A stretch of DNA of 64,000 bases, from NCBI RefSeq assembly GCF_022761115.1, contig NZ_JAKWJS010000003.1, positions 248,001 through 312,000 of the forward strand. Reading direction: 5' to 3'. How positions within the stretch are numbered: the stretch's first letter is position 1; each line of letters begins with the position of its first letter. The translations under genes were made by a program, and so were the position numbers. The notes below the pieces were generated by a model. The model was not told the origin of the DNA and searched no databases. It saw only the letters and a list, made by a program, of their open reading frames with translations. Source of the DNA: Dyella sp. RRB7 (GTDB lineage: Bacteria > Pseudomonadota > Gammaproteobacteria > Xanthomonadales > Rhodanobacteraceae). Positions 37,702 through 47,102 of this stretch are shown here, piece by piece.

Positions 37702-39291
37702 TCAGCCGGCAGGGATGGTGAGCATCATGCCCACCCGCACGCTGCTGTCGCTGTCGATGCGGTTGGCGCTCTTCAGGGCATTGACGCTGACGCCATACTG
37801 GCGCGCGATGCTGCGCAGGCTTTCGCCCTGCTCCACGCGGTGCAGGTCGCGCACCCCGTCATCGGCACGTGCCGAACTGTCGCCGCCATTGGACGAAGCG
37901 GAGGAAGCCATGGCCTGGGCCACCGCCTTGTTCGCCGCCGAGGCCGTTTCATCACCCGAGTCGCGAACCGACGCGATCACCGTGCCGTTGCGGCGTGCCG
38001 CCTGCGCGGCGAACCAGCTGCCCGGCGGGGGCGTGGCTTCGAAGTAGCTCTTGACGCCCGTCATCACCGCCTCGGCGAGATGCGCCTGGTGGCTGGGGTC
38101 GCGCAGCTTGCGCTCCTCGTCCGGGTTACTGATGAAGGCCGTCTCGACCAGGATCGAGGGCACGTCCGGCGAGCGCAGTACCACGAAGTTCGCCCGCTCC
38201 ACGTAACCACGGTGGGTCGGACCCAGGCTGCCCAGTGCCTTGAGCACGTTGCCGGCCACCGATTCGCTGGCCTGCATCGAATAGCCCTGTTGCAGGTCGA
38301 GCAGCACGGCGGCCAGGCCGTCGTTCTTGTCATCCAGGGTGACGCCGCCGATCAGGTCGGCGCGGTTTTCACCATCGGCCAGCCAGCGCGCCGCCATGCT
38401 GGTCTTGCCGCGCGGCGACAGCACCCATACCGACGAACCCTTGGCGTCGCCATTGATGAAGGCGTCGGCGTGGATCGAAACGAACAGGTCGGCGGCGTTG
38501 TTGCGGGCGATCTGGTAACGCTGGGCGAGCGGAATGAAGAAGTCCGCATTGCGCGTCAGCACCGCCCGCATGCCGGGCTGCTGGTTGATCTGGTCGGCCA
38601 GCTGCTTGGCCACGGCCAGGGTGACGTTCTTCTCCAGCGTGCCGCCGGGGCCATGCGCACCCGGGTCTTCGCCGCCATGGCCGGCATCGATGGCGATCAC
38701 CACCTTGCGCTCGCCATTGAGCATGGCCGCGGCCGCCCGGGTGGAGGCCATGCCGCTCTGGGTCGGCTTCAGGCTGGACTTGCCCGATGAATGTGGCGGT
38801 ACCGGCGCCGGCACCGGGAGCGAGGCGGATGCCACCACGGGCGCCGCGCTGCTGTCGTCCGAATCCGGCGAAGCGGACTTGGAGCTGACCACCCCATTGC
38901 CCGGATACAGATCGAGCACGAGCCGGTAGCCGTAGTCGGCCTGCGGCTTGAGCAGGAAGCTCTTGACGTTGCTGGAAGGGGCGACCTTGGCGGTCAGCCG
39001 CACGTTGTTGCCCTGGCGGGCGCCGCTCAGGCCCTTGTACAGGCCCTGGGCGGACGGCGAGCTGAAGTTGCTGCTGATCGAACTGTCGTTGACGTCGACC
39101 GTGAGCTGGTCGCCGTCCTGCGCGACCTTGTAGGTCACCGGGCCGGAGACATCCAGCACCACGCGGGTGTATTCGGGCCCCGCCCAGACGCGCGCGGCCT
39201 TCACGTCCGCGGCATGCGAGGCGCAGAAAGGCGCCAGGGCCAGCAAGGCCACGGCGGCGAACCGAGCAGGATGCGTCCTATATCCCTTCAT
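37702..39291 (-). CDS. amiC: N-acetylmuramoyl-L-alanine amidase with AMIN and LysM domains
   Basis: 529-residue periplasmic cell-wall hydrolase that splits septal peptidoglycan. A signal peptide (about 1-27, ending SHA) is followed by an AMIN domain (about 28-135). Amidase_3 (about 210-430) has zinc-ligand motifs IDAGHGGEDPG, SIHADAF and ETAFISN. A C-terminal LysM domain (about 483-529) contains GESLRSIARQYG. The ATG at 39291 gives the signal peptide and has no Shine-Dalgarno. A TTGCAT-17-TTCAAT promoter ends 7 nt before it, so the message may be leaderless. Confidence 0.93.
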   Translation of the reverse strand: MKGYRTHPARFAAVALLALAPFCASHAADVKAARVWAGPEYTRVVLDVSGPVTYKVAQDGDQLTVDVNDSSISSNFSSPSAQGLYKGLSGARQGNNVRLTAKVAPSSNVKSFLLKPQADYGYRLVLDLYPGNGVVSSKSASPDSDDSSAAPVVASASLPVPAPVPPHSSGKSSLKPTQSGMASTRAAAAMLNGERKVVIAIDAGHGGEDPGAHGPGGTLEKNVTLAVAKQLADQINQQPGMRAVLTRNADFFIPLAQRYQIARNNAADLFVSIHADAFINGDAKGSSVWVLSPRGKTSMAARWLADGENRADLIGGVTLDDKNDGLAAVLLDLQQGYSMQASESVAGNVLKALGSLGPTHRGYVERANFVVLRSPDVPSILVETAFISNPDEERKLRDPSHQAHLAEAVMTGVKSYFEATPPPGSWFAAQAARRNGTVIASVRDSGDETASAANKAVAQAMASSASSNGGDSSARADDGVRDLHRVEQGESLRSIARQYGVSVNALKSANRIDSDSSVRVGMMLTIPAG

Positions 39292-39298
39292 GGGCGGA

Positions 39299-39327
39299 AT
39301 TGAAGCCCAGGACTTTGCTGAATGCAA
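39299..39327 (-). promoter_or_regulatory. amiC promoter, 7 nt before the start codon
   Basis: On the minus strand TTGCAT, 17-bp spacer, TTCAAT, then TCCGCCC and ATG. The rest of the 193-bp tsaE-amiC gap shows no gene. Confidence 0.55.
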
Positions 39328-39484
39328 GCGGTTTTTCCCTTGAATATCCATAACCTGCATGGGATTTGTCAGGCAACCTCCAGCTATCGGCCGCAAGCCA
39401 CGCAAACTGAAGGCCTCTCAGCTCGCCATGAGCGGGAGAAAAATCTCAGCAAGTACCGATACTTAGAGAAAACGGGCGGTCTTT

Positions 39485-39943
39485 TCAGCCTAGCCGGGAC
39501 AGCGTCCGTGCGCCCCGCTCGGTGCGCGACTCCAGCGCCGCGTGACGCCCGGTCCCCGCGTAGGCCAGGTGCACGATGACGTCCGCGGCGGGCAAGGCAC
39601 CGACGCCCCGCTCGGGCCATTCCACCAACACCAGCGCGGCAGGATCGGACAACGCATCCAGGCCAAGCCATTCCAGCTCACCCGGGTCGGCGATGCGGTA
39701 GAGGTCCAAATGCCAGGCTGGCCGACCGTGGGCGCGGTAGGACTCGACCAGGCTGTAGGTGGGGCTTTTGATGCGCTCGCCCACCCCCACGGCGCCCAGC
39801 AGGGCGCGCGCGAAACTGGTCTTGCCGGCGCCCAGGTCACCATGCAGATAAATCACCAGCCCCTCGTCCAGCACGCCGGCCAGGCGGGTGGCCAGCGCGG
39901 CGGTCGCCGCTTCGTCGGCAAGCTCCCACTGATGTGCCGTCAT
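39485..39943 (-). CDS. tsaE: tRNA threonylcarbamoyladenosine biosynthesis ATPase TsaE
   Basis: 152-residue P-loop protein of the t6A37 tRNA-modification complex. Walker A is GDLGAGKTSFAR; SPTYSLVESY and HLDLYRI are family signatures, and VEWPERG is the conserved Walker-B-like region. The start overlaps the nnr stop (ATGA). The much longer frame to 40171 runs inside nnr and is rejected. Confidence 0.94.
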   Translation of the reverse strand: MTAHQWELADEAATAALATRLAGVLDEGLVIYLHGDLGAGKTSFARALLGAVGVGERIKSPTYSLVESYRAHGRPAWHLDLYRIADPGELEWLGLDALSDPAALVLVEWPERGVGALPAADVIVHLAYAGTGRHAALESRTERGARTLSRLG

Positions 39944-41424
39944 GCGGCCTGTCCGTTGAGCAACTGTCGCAGGGGCTCCAGCAAATCGCTGGCGAGCAGG
40001 CCGCGCTCGCCACCGTGGCGGGCGGCGGCGTCGCCCGCACGCGCATGCAGGGCGACACCGAGGCAGGCCGCCTGCCAGGCATCGCAACCCTGCGCCAGCA
40101 GGGCCGCCACGATGCCGGTGAGCAGGTCGCCCATGCCGCCCGACGCCATGCCGGGATTGCCCCACGGGCAAACCGCCACGCGCCCTGCCGGGTCAGCCAC
40201 CAGGCTGCCGGCGCCCTTGAGCACCACTACCGCGCCAAAATGACGCGCCAGCTCGCGTACCGCGCCGAAGCGATCGGCGCCAATCGCATCCGTGCCGCAG
40301 CCGAGCAGCCGCGCCGCCTCACCGGGATGCGGGGTGAGCACCACCGGGCCGGCCAGATGGCGGGGCTCGCTTGCCAGCAGATTCAGTCCATCGGCATCGA
40401 GCACCATCGGCAGGCCTGCCTCCAGCGCCGTCAGCCACAGCGCATGGCCCCAGGCGCCCTGCCCCAGCCCCGGGCCTACCGCCAGCACGGTGGCACGCTT
40501 CAGAAGCGGCGCCAGCGCCTGCGGTCCGTTCACCTCGTGCGCCATCAACTCCGGGCGGGCCGCATTGAGGGCCACGAGGTGCTCGGCGCGGGTCGCCACG
40601 CTGACCAGGCCGGCGCCGCCGCGCAGGGCCGCCTCGCCGCAAAGACGTATGGCCCCGGCGGTGCCATGTTCGCCACCGATCGCCAGCACATGGCCGTTAT
40701 CGTTCTTGTAGGCCTGACGGGGACGCGGCGGCAGGGTCTGCACCTGCATCAACCCGGCATCGGCCTGCGTGCCCTGCCAAAGCGCCTCCGGCAAGCCCAG
40801 CGATTCCCATTGCACCCGCCCGACGTAGCCCGGCGCTTGTCCGGTGTAGAGCCCGCGCTTGGCCGCGATAAAGGTCACCGTGATATCGGCCTGGATCGCC
40901 TCGCCCGGCACGTTGCCGGTATCGGCATTGACGCCGGAAGGCACGTCGAGCGCCAGGATCGGCACCCCCATGGCGTGTATCCGCCGCACCAGCTGTGCCA
41001 CCTCGGGCGCCAGCGCGCGCTGCAGCCCGGTGCCGAACAGGGCATCCACCTGCACATCCGTCGCGGGCAGTTCGAGCTCATCGCGCCAGGGATGCACCGT
41101 ACCACCGCCCTGCTCGAATGCCTGCCGCGCACGCACCGCATCATCGCCACGGCTTTCGCCCAACGCGATTACCTCGGCATGCAAACCGGCCTCGCGCGCG
41201 AGCGCCGCCAGCAGAAAACCATCGCCGCCGTTGTTGCCCGGGCCGCAATACACGGCCACGCGCCGCGCCCGCGGCCATTGCTGCCGCAGGCAGATCAGCG
41301 CGGCCGCGGCGGCGCGCTGCATCAACTCATAGCCGGGAATACCCAGCGTATCGATGGCACGGCGGTCGAGCGCGCGCACCTGTTCAACGGTATAGAGCTC
41401 GTGACGATGGGCGCGGGTAGTCAT
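39940..41424 (-). CDS. nnr: Bifunctional NAD(P)H-hydrate epimerase / ADP-dependent dehydratase
   Basis: 494-residue metabolite-repair enzyme restoring damaged NAD(P)H hydrates. The N-terminal YjeF epimerase domain (about 1-215) has YCGPGNNGGDGFLLA and DALFGTGLQR. The C-terminal ribokinase-like dehydratase domain (about 225-494) has LTPHPGEAARLLG, VLKGAGSLV and GNPGMASGGMGDLLTGI. It is the first gene of the nnr-tsaE-amiC-mutL series and divergent from queG across 59 bp. A TATAAT lies 6 nt before the ATG with no Shine-Dalgarno. Confidence 0.95.
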   Translation of the reverse strand: MTTRAHRHELYTVEQVRALDRRAIDTLGIPGYELMQRAAAAALICLRQQWPRARRVAVYCGPGNNGGDGFLLAALAREAGLHAEVIALGESRGDDAVRARQAFEQGGGTVHPWRDELELPATDVQVDALFGTGLQRALAPEVAQLVRRIHAMGVPILALDVPSGVNADTGNVPGEAIQADITVTFIAAKRGLYTGQAPGYVGRVQWESLGLPEALWQGTQADAGLMQVQTLPPRPRQAYKNDNGHVLAIGGEHGTAGAIRLCGEAALRGGAGLVSVATRAEHLVALNAARPELMAHEVNGPQALAPLLKRATVLAVGPGLGQGAWGHALWLTALEAGLPMVLDADGLNLLASEPRHLAGPVVLTPHPGEAARLLGCGTDAIGADRFGAVRELARHFGAVVVLKGAGSLVADPAGRVAVCPWGNPGMASGGMGDLLTGIVAALLAQGCDAWQAACLGVALHARAGDAAARHGGERGLLASDLLEPLRQLLNGQAA

Positions 41425-41483
41425 GGGCGAATTATAGGCATGCCTGCCACGGGCTCCGCAGTCGTAGCGCCTACAATAGGCCC
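41425..41483. promoter_or_regulatory. Divergent nnr/queG promoter region with near-leaderless -10 boxes
   Basis: For nnr (minus) TATAAT is followed by TCGCCC-ATG; for queG (plus) TACAAT is followed by AGGCCC-ATG. In both directions the -10 ends 6 nt before the start codon and there is no Shine-Dalgarno. The -35 regions are poor. Confidence 0.45.
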
Positions 41484-42554
41484 ATGCCTAGCACCGCCGC
41501 CCCTGCCGTCGACTACGCCGCGCTCGCCCGCGACATCAAGCACTGGGCGCGCGAGCTGGGCTTTGCCGAGACAGGCATTTCCGGCACCGCGCTTAGCGAA
41601 GACGAGGTTCACCTCAAGCGCTGGCTCGACGATGGCCACCACGGCGAGATGGATTACATGGCCCGCCACGGCGACAAGCGCAGCCGCCCCGCCGAGCTGG
41701 AACCCGGCACGCTGCGCGTGATCTCGGTGCGCATGGATTACATCCCGCCCGGCACGCGCAACGCGTGGAACGTGCTGGAAGACCCCGAGGCCGGCTACGT
41801 GGCGCGCTACGCGCTGGGCCGCGACTATCACAAGCTCATGCGCAACCGGCTGCAGAAACTGGCCGAGCGCATCCATGGCGCCATCGGCGACTTCGGCTAC
41901 CGCGCGTTTGTCGACTCCGCGCCGGTGCTGGAAAAGGCGCTGGCACGCAACGCGGGACTGGGCTGGATCGGCAAGCACACGGTGCTGATCAATCGCCGCG
42001 CGGGCTCGTATTTCTTCCTGGGTGAGCTGTACACCAACCTGCCATTGCCGGTGGACGAACCCGCCACGGCCCATTGCGGCAGCTGCCGGCGCTGCATCGA
42101 CATCTGCCCCACGCAGGCGATCATCGCACCATACCGGCTCGATGCGCGCCGCTGCATCTCGTATCTCACCATCGAGTTGCGCGGCAGCATTCCCGAGGAA
42201 CTGCGCGCGCCGATCGGCAACCGCATCTTCGGCTGCGACGACTGCCAGCTGATCTGTCCGTGGAACAAGTTCGCGCAGGACACCAGCGAACCCGACTTCG
42301 CCCCGCGCCATCGGCTCGATGGAGCCAGGCTGGTCGAGCTATTCGGCTGGAGCGAGCAGGAATTCCTGCAGCGCACCGAAGGCATGGCGATCCGCCGTAC
42401 CGGCTACGAGGGATGGCTGCGCAACATCGCGGTGGCGCTGGGCAATGCGCCTCGTTCGGAGGAAGTACGCCAGGCGTTGCTGGCGCGCGCCGACCACCCT
42501 TCGGCGATCGTGCGCGAGCACGTGGCATGGGCGCTGGCGCGGCACCCGTCCTAG
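41484..42554 (+). CDS. queG: Epoxyqueuosine reductase QueG
   Basis: 356-residue cobalamin- and Fe-S-dependent enzyme that makes queuosine in tRNA from epoxyqueuosine. Two [4Fe-4S] motifs, CGSCRRCIDICP and CDDCQLICPWNK, are present. The catalytic Asp region is RAFVDSAPVLEK, and GLGWIGKHT is conserved. A C-terminal HEAT-like segment is present. Its stop is 4 nt from the convergent pgi stop. Divergence from nnr matches E. coli. Confidence 0.95.
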   Translation: MPSTAAPAVDYAALARDIKHWARELGFAETGISGTALSEDEVHLKRWLDDGHHGEMDYMARHGDKRSRPAELEPGTLRVISVRMDYIPPGTRNAWNVLEDPEAGYVARYALGRDYHKLMRNRLQKLAERIHGAIGDFGYRAFVDSAPVLEKALARNAGLGWIGKHTVLINRRAGSYFFLGELYTNLPLPVDEPATAHCGSCRRCIDICPTQAIIAPYRLDARRCISYLTIELRGSIPEELRAPIGNRIFGCDDCQLICPWNKFAQDTSEPDFAPRHRLDGARLVELFGWSEQEFLQRTEGMAIRRTGYEGWLRNIAVALGNAPRSEEVRQALLARADHPSAIVREHVAWALARHPS

Positions 42555-42558
42555 CTCC

Positions 42559-44193
42559 TTACTTGCGGCGTTCGTGGATCGCCTCGATCAAGGCCTGCGT
42601 GGCCGTATCGAAAGACCCGGCATGCCCCGAATCACTTTCCAGCGCCGGCAATATCTGCCGCGCGATGGACTTGCCCAGTTCCACGCCCCACTGGTCGAAG
42701 GCATTGATGCCCCACAGATGGCCGAGCATGAACACCTTGTGCTCGTACAGCGCGATCAATGCGCCGAGGCTTTCCGGCGTCAGCGCGTCGAGCAGGATCA
42801 CCGTGCTCGGGCGATCACCCGGGAAGGTACGCTGCGCGGCCAGCACACGGCGGGCGGCATCATCGCCCTCCTTCGCTTCGGCCAATGCCTCGTCGAAGGT
42901 CTTGCCAAGCGCCAGCGCGGCCGCCTGGGCCAGCAGGTTGGACAGCAGGGCATCGTGATTGGCCTGCAGATCGTGCGCGGGCTTCACCACGCCGATGAAT
43001 TCCAGCGGCACCACGTCGGTGCCCTGGTGCAGCGCCTGGAAGTACGCGTGCTGCGCGTTGGTCCCCACGCTGCCCCACACCACCGCCGAAGTGGATTGCG
43101 CCACCGGTTGGCCCTGCGGGGTGACCTGCTTGCCCAGGCTCTCCATCTCCAGCTGCTGCAGGTAGGAAGTGAGGTCGGTCAGCAGATCCGCATACGGCAC
43201 TACCGCGCGACTGCCGCGCCCATGGCCATTGCGGTTCCACAGTTCCACCAGGCTCAGCAGCACCGGCAGGTTTTCCTGCCAGGGCGCGCTGCGGAAATGA
43301 TCGTCGATATGTGCCGCGCCCTTGAGCAGCGCATGGAAGTTGTAGCTGCCGATGGCCAGCGCCAGCGACAGGCCGACCGCCGACCACAGCGAGAAACGGC
43401 CGCCGACGAAATCCCACATCGGATAGACCTGCGCCGCCGGCACGCCCCAGGCTTCCGCAGCCGCGACGTTCGCGCTCACCGCCAGGAAGTGACGCGACAC
43501 CGCGTTCGCATCGCCAGCGTATGCACGACTGATCCAGTCGCGCAGCACCGTGCCGTTGAGCAGGGTTTCCTGCGTGGTGAAGGTCTTGGATACCACCACC
43601 ACCAGCGTGCGCTTGGGATCGAGCTGATGCATCAGCTCATATGCCGACTGACCGTCGACGTTGGTGAGGAAGTGACTGCGCAAGCCCGGCACGTGATACG
43701 GCGCCAACGCCCGCACGGCGAGGCGCGGACCAAGATCGGAACCGCCGATGCCGATATTGACCACATCCGTGATGCCCGGCGCGACACCGAAATCGGAGGC
43801 ATCGCCCAGGCCAATGGCGTGTACCAGGGCGTCGATGCGCTGCAGCGTCTGCTCGATCTCCTGCAACGCATCGCGCGGTGCTGGCGAAGGCAGCTGCGAG
43901 CCACTGGCGCGCAATGCGGTATGCAGTACCGCGCGATGCTCGGAGGTATTGATGGGCGCGCCGGCGAACATCGCATCACGCGCGGCCTGCCAGCCGCTGG
44001 CCTCGACATGCGCACCGAGCGCGTCGAGCGCGACGCCATCGAGTTTCTGGCGACTCAAATCCAGCAGGATCGGCCCGGATCGGTGTCGCAGCCGCTTGCC
44101 GCGCGCGGCATCCTTCAGCAAATCACGCAGATGGACGCGTGCAAGACGATCGACGTGCTCTGCCAGGAAGGACGAACGGCGCTCGGGCGACAT
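42559..44193 (-). CDS. pgi: Glucose-6-phosphate isomerase
   Basis: 544-residue PGI of glycolysis/gluconeogenesis. Signatures are NIGIGGSDLGPRLA, VVSKTFTTQETL and LWGINAFDQWGVELGK, the last containing the conserved C-terminal catalytic region. Length matches bacterial PGI. It follows panD with a 190-bp gap that contains an inverted repeat (44322-44353), so it may be separately controlled. Confidence 0.96.
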   Translation of the reverse strand: MSPERRSSFLAEHVDRLARVHLRDLLKDAARGKRLRHRSGPILLDLSRQKLDGVALDALGAHVEASGWQAARDAMFAGAPINTSEHRAVLHTALRASGSQLPSPAPRDALQEIEQTLQRIDALVHAIGLGDASDFGVAPGITDVVNIGIGGSDLGPRLAVRALAPYHVPGLRSHFLTNVDGQSAYELMHQLDPKRTLVVVVSKTFTTQETLLNGTVLRDWISRAYAGDANAVSRHFLAVSANVAAAEAWGVPAAQVYPMWDFVGGRFSLWSAVGLSLALAIGSYNFHALLKGAAHIDDHFRSAPWQENLPVLLSLVELWNRNGHGRGSRAVVPYADLLTDLTSYLQQLEMESLGKQVTPQGQPVAQSTSAVVWGSVGTNAQHAYFQALHQGTDVVPLEFIGVVKPAHDLQANHDALLSNLLAQAAALALGKTFDEALAEAKEGDDAARRVLAAQRTFPGDRPSTVILLDALTPESLGALIALYEHKVFMLGHLWGINAFDQWGVELGKSIARQILPALESDSGHAGSFDTATQALIEAIHERRK

Positions 44194-44321
44194 GGGCTCT
44201 CATGCTTGACGAATGGGAACCCCGATCTTACGCAGCTCCCAGTGCCCGATGCCAGCACCCATGTGGCGGCGCAGCCATGGCACCGGAACCATACGCCTGC
44301 GCACAGCGCGCGCTACTGCGT

Positions 44322-44353
44322 CAGGAAGTGTTTCCGTTGGAACGCACTTCCTG
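44322..44353. repeat. Inverted repeat between panD and pgi
   Basis: CAGGAAGTG (44322-44330) and CACTTCCTG (44345-44353) form a perfect 9-bp stem. The 14-nt loop itself contains TTCC-GTT-GGAA. No T-run follows in either direction. It could be an operator for pgi or an RNA-processing hairpin. Confidence 0.5.
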
Positions 44354-44383
44354 TTGAAGAGCCCATGAGCGGGCCCCCGGGGC

Positions 44384-44770
44384 TTAGGCCGCCGCCATCT
44401 GCTTGGGGATCGAACGATTGGTGTGCGAGATGCGGTTATCGGCATCCACGTACACCAAGGTGGGCTGGAACTGCTCGACCTCGGCCTCGGACAGCTGGGC
44501 GAACGCGGCGATGATGATCAGGTCGCCGGGCTGGGCGCGATGTGCCGCGCTGCCGTTGACCGAGATGATGCCGGAGCCTTCCTCGGCACGCAGCGCATAG
44601 GTGACGAAGCGCTTGCCGTTGTTGATGTTCCAGGCGTGGATCTGCTCGTACTCGCGAATGCCGGAGGCATCGAGCAACAGGCCGTCGATCGCGATGGAGC
44701 CTTCGTAATGGAGCTCGGCGTGGGTCACCGTCGCACGGTGGATCTTGGCCTTGAGCATGTTCAGATTCAT
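44384..44770 (-). CDS. panD: Aspartate 1-decarboxylase
   Basis: 128-residue pyruvoyl enzyme producing beta-alanine for pantothenate. The self-cleavage site is Gly24-Ser25 in HYEGSIAID, exactly at the family position, which supports the start at 44770. Conserved [12 protein letters not shown] and [16 protein letters not shown] are present. It has its own promoter (44810-44838) although it lies downstream of panC. Confidence 0.96.
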   Translation of the reverse strand: MNLNMLKAKIHRATVTHAELHYEGSIAIDGLLLDASGIREYEQIHAWNINNGKRFVTYALRAEEGSGIISVNGSAAHRAQPGDLIIIAAFAQLSEAEVEQFQPTLVYVDADNRISHTNRSIPKQMAAA

Positions 44771-44809
44771 GACTTCAGTTTCCGGCAGGTAAAGCCCGCG
44801 TAGCCCACT

Positions 44810-44838
44810 ATTATCGAGCCGGGTTCGCGGCGTCGCAA
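44810..44838 (-). promoter_or_regulatory. Sigma-70 promoter for panD
   Basis: On the minus strand TTGCGA, 17-bp spacer, GATAAT, with the transcript start about 33 nt before panD. Just upstream is a perfect hairpin, GGGGCCGA-AG-TCGGCCCC (44842-44859), without a T-run, which may mark the panC mRNA end. Confidence 0.65.
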
Positions 44839-44872
44839 CATGGGGCCGACTTCGGCCCCAATATGGGGTCGC

Positions 44873-45718
44873 TCAGTCGAACGGCAAGTTGTCGATCAGG
44901 CGGGTCTTGCCCAGCCGGGCGGCGATCAGCGCCACCAGCCCTTCGCGCTCGCCATCCGCCGGCTCGGAGAGGTCATCGACGCGGCGAATCGCCGCATAGT
45001 CCGGCTCGAAGCCGGCCCGGGCCAGCTTGGAGGCGGCGGCCTGTTCCACCACTGCGCGGGCATGCCCCTTGGCGATCAGCTCACGCATCTGCTGCAGCGT
45101 GGCGTAGAGCTGCGGCGCCAGGACGCGCTCCTCGGCAGAGAGGTACTGGTTGCGGGAGCTGAGCGCCAGCCCGTCATCGGCGCGCAGGGTCGCCGCGGCC
45201 ATGATCTTCACCGGCAACGACAGGTCGCGCACCATGCGCTCGATCACCTTGAGCTGCTGGAAATCCTTCTGGCCGAACACCGCCAGGTCCGGCTGCACCA
45301 GGTTGAACAGCTTGCACACCACCGTGGCCACGCCGTCGAAATGGCCGGGGCGATGCGCCCCTTCCAGCGTCTCGGTGAGCTGGGGCACATGGATGCTGAC
45401 GCTGTTCTGCGCGCCGAACGGATACATCGTGGCCACTTCGGGGGCGAACAGCAGATCGCACTCCTGTTCGGCCAGCCCCACCTGATCCTGCACCAGGGTG
45501 CGCGGATAGCGTTCGAAATCCTCGTTAGGACCGAACTGCGTCGGATTGACGAATACGCTGGCCACCACGCGATCGGCGCGCGCGCGGGCCAGCTTGATCA
45601 GCGAATGGTGACCGGCATGCAGGTTGCCCATGGTGGGCACGAAACCTACGGTGAGGCCTTGGCCACGCCAGCCACGGATGGTGGCGCGCAGCGCGGCGAC
45701 GTCTTGCACTGTCTGCAT
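44873..45718 (-). CDS. panC: Pantothenate synthetase
   Basis: 281-residue enzyme condensing pantoate and beta-alanine with ATP. The HIGH-like nucleotide motif is PTMGNLHAGHHSL. VFVNPTQFGPNEDF, FGQKDFQQL and DDGLALSSRNQYLS (the KMSKS-like position) are all present. It is 14 nt downstream of panB and co-transcribed with it. Confidence 0.96.
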   Translation of the reverse strand: MQTVQDVAALRATIRGWRGQGLTVGFVPTMGNLHAGHHSLIKLARARADRVVASVFVNPTQFGPNEDFERYPRTLVQDQVGLAEQECDLLFAPEVATMYPFGAQNSVSIHVPQLTETLEGAHRPGHFDGVATVVCKLFNLVQPDLAVFGQKDFQQLKVIERMVRDLSLPVKIMAAATLRADDGLALSSRNQYLSAEERVLAPQLYATLQQMRELIAKGHARAVVEQAAASKLARAGFEPDYAAIRRVDDLSEPADGEREGLVALIAARLGKTRLIDNLPFD

Positions 45719-45732
45719 GTCTGCTTTGCTCT

Positions 45733-46563
45733 TCAGTCGAAGCTGTGTTCAGGGGCCGGGAAGGCGCCACTGCGCACGTCCTCGGCGTAGGCCGCGATCG
45801 CCGCGGCCACCGAATCGCGTCCTGCGAGAAAATCCTTGCTGAACTTCGGGCGCTTGCCCGGCGTGATGCCCAGCATGTCCTGGATCACCAGCACCTGGCC
45901 ATCGCAATGCGGGCCGGCACCGATGCCGATGGTCGGGATGGAAACGGCGCGCGTGATGCGCTCGCCCAACGCCGTGGGAATACCTTCGAGCACCAGCAGG
46001 TCGGCACCCGCGGCCTCGACCGCCTCGGCCTGTGCCACCAACCGGTCCGCCGCTTCCTGGGCGCGTCCCTGAATACGAAAACCGCCGAACTTGTGCACGG
46101 ACTGCGGCGTGAGGCCGAGATGCGCGCACACCGGAATCGCACGCTCCACCAGGGCCGAAATGGCTTCGAGGATATGCGGCGCAGCGCCCTCGATCTTCAC
46201 CATGGCCGCGCCCCCTTCGCTCACCAGCTGGGCGCCGGCTTCCAGTGCATGCGCGACATCGCGATCGGCCATGAACGGCAGATCAGCGATCAGCAAGGTA
46301 GCGGACAAGCCGCGCGCCACGATGCTGGTGTGGTAGACCATGTGATCCAGCGTCACCGGCAAGGTGCTGCTGTGCCCTTGGATCACCATGCCCAGCGAGT
46401 CGCCCACCAGGGCGACATCGACGCCGGCCATCTCCAGCTGCGCCGCAAACGTGGCGTCGTACGCGGTAAGCATGACGATGCGACGACCTTCCGCCTTCAT
46501 GGCACGCAACGATGGCACGGTGACCGGCTTGCGTGTGGGTGCGTTCGCTTTCTGCGCGTACAC
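45733..46563 (-). CDS. panB: 3-methyl-2-oxobutanoate hydroxymethyltransferase
   Basis: 276-residue first enzyme of pantoate synthesis. Conserved segments are [25 protein letters not shown] and [14 protein letters not shown]. The start is GTG at 46563 with AAGGA upstream. It is probably transcribed from the promoter overlapping the folK stop, and also by read-through from pcnB-folK. Confidence 0.96.
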   Translation of the reverse strand: MYAQKANAPTRKPVTVPSLRAMKAEGRRIVMLTAYDATFAAQLEMAGVDVALVGDSLGMVIQGHSSTLPVTLDHMVYHTSIVARGLSATLLIADLPFMADRDVAHALEAGAQLVSEGGAAMVKIEGAAPHILEAISALVERAIPVCAHLGLTPQSVHKFGGFRIQGRAQEAADRLVAQAEAVEAAGADLLVLEGIPTALGERITRAVSIPTIGIGAGPHCDGQVLVIQDMLGITPGKRPKFSKDFLAGRDSVAAAIAAYAEDVRSGAFPAPEHSFD

Positions 46564-46593
46564 AACAATTCCTTAGAGCGGAGTTAGACGTTG

Positions 46594-46623
46594 ATTATCC
46601 CGCGTGCGAGGTGAAGGGCTCAA
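46594..46623 (-). promoter_or_regulatory. Sigma-70 promoter for panB-panC
   Basis: On the minus strand TTGAGC (overlapping the folK stop), 18-bp spacer, GATAAT. The transcript start lies about 25 nt before the panB GTG. Confidence 0.55.
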
Positions 46624-47102
46624 GGCAACCGTTCACAGCCGGCGGTATCGAGTGAAGCCAGCAGATCCGCCACCCGGCCCTGGCCCGGCAGCTGCAATGC
46701 GGGCGCCAGGTCATGCAGGGGCAGCAGCACAAAGGCGCGCTCGCGGATGCGCGGGTGCGGCAAGGTCAATCGCTCGTCGGAGAACGCCACGCCGTCCAGA
46801 TGCAATATGTCCAGATCGAGCGTACGCGGCCCCCAGCGCTCGCCATCACGCACGCGGCCAGCCGCCCGCTCGATCGCCAGCAGCGCATCGAGCAATTCAT
46901 GTGGCGGCAGGGCCGTATCGACATGCGCAACAGCATTGATGAAAGGCGGCTGCTCCAACACACCCCATGGTGGCGTGAGATACAGCGGCGAACGCGCCAG
47001 CAGTCGCGTGCCGGGCAACTGCGCCAGCGCATCGAAGGCACCCAGCACCTGGGCGCGCGCGTCGCCCAGGTTGCTGCCCAGCGCGATAAAGGCTTCGATC
47101 AC
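46620..47102 (-). CDS. folK: 2-amino-4-hydroxy-6-hydroxymethyldihydropteridine pyrophosphokinase
   Basis: 160-residue HPPK of folate synthesis. It shows FIALGSNLGD, LTPPWGVLEQPPFINAV (the pterin-binding loop) and RWGPRTLDLDIL, with LPHPRIRERAFVLLPL at the C-terminal side. The start overlaps the pcnB stop as ATGA, the usual pcnB-folK pair, here followed by panB as in E. coli. Confidence 0.95.
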   Translation of the reverse strand: MIEAFIALGSNLGDARAQVLGAFDALAQLPGTRLLARSPLYLTPPWGVLEQPPFINAVAHVDTALPPHELLDALLAIERAAGRVRDGERWGPRTLDLDILHLDGVAFSDERLTLPHPRIRERAFVLLPLHDLAPALQLPGQGRVADLLASLDTAGCERLP

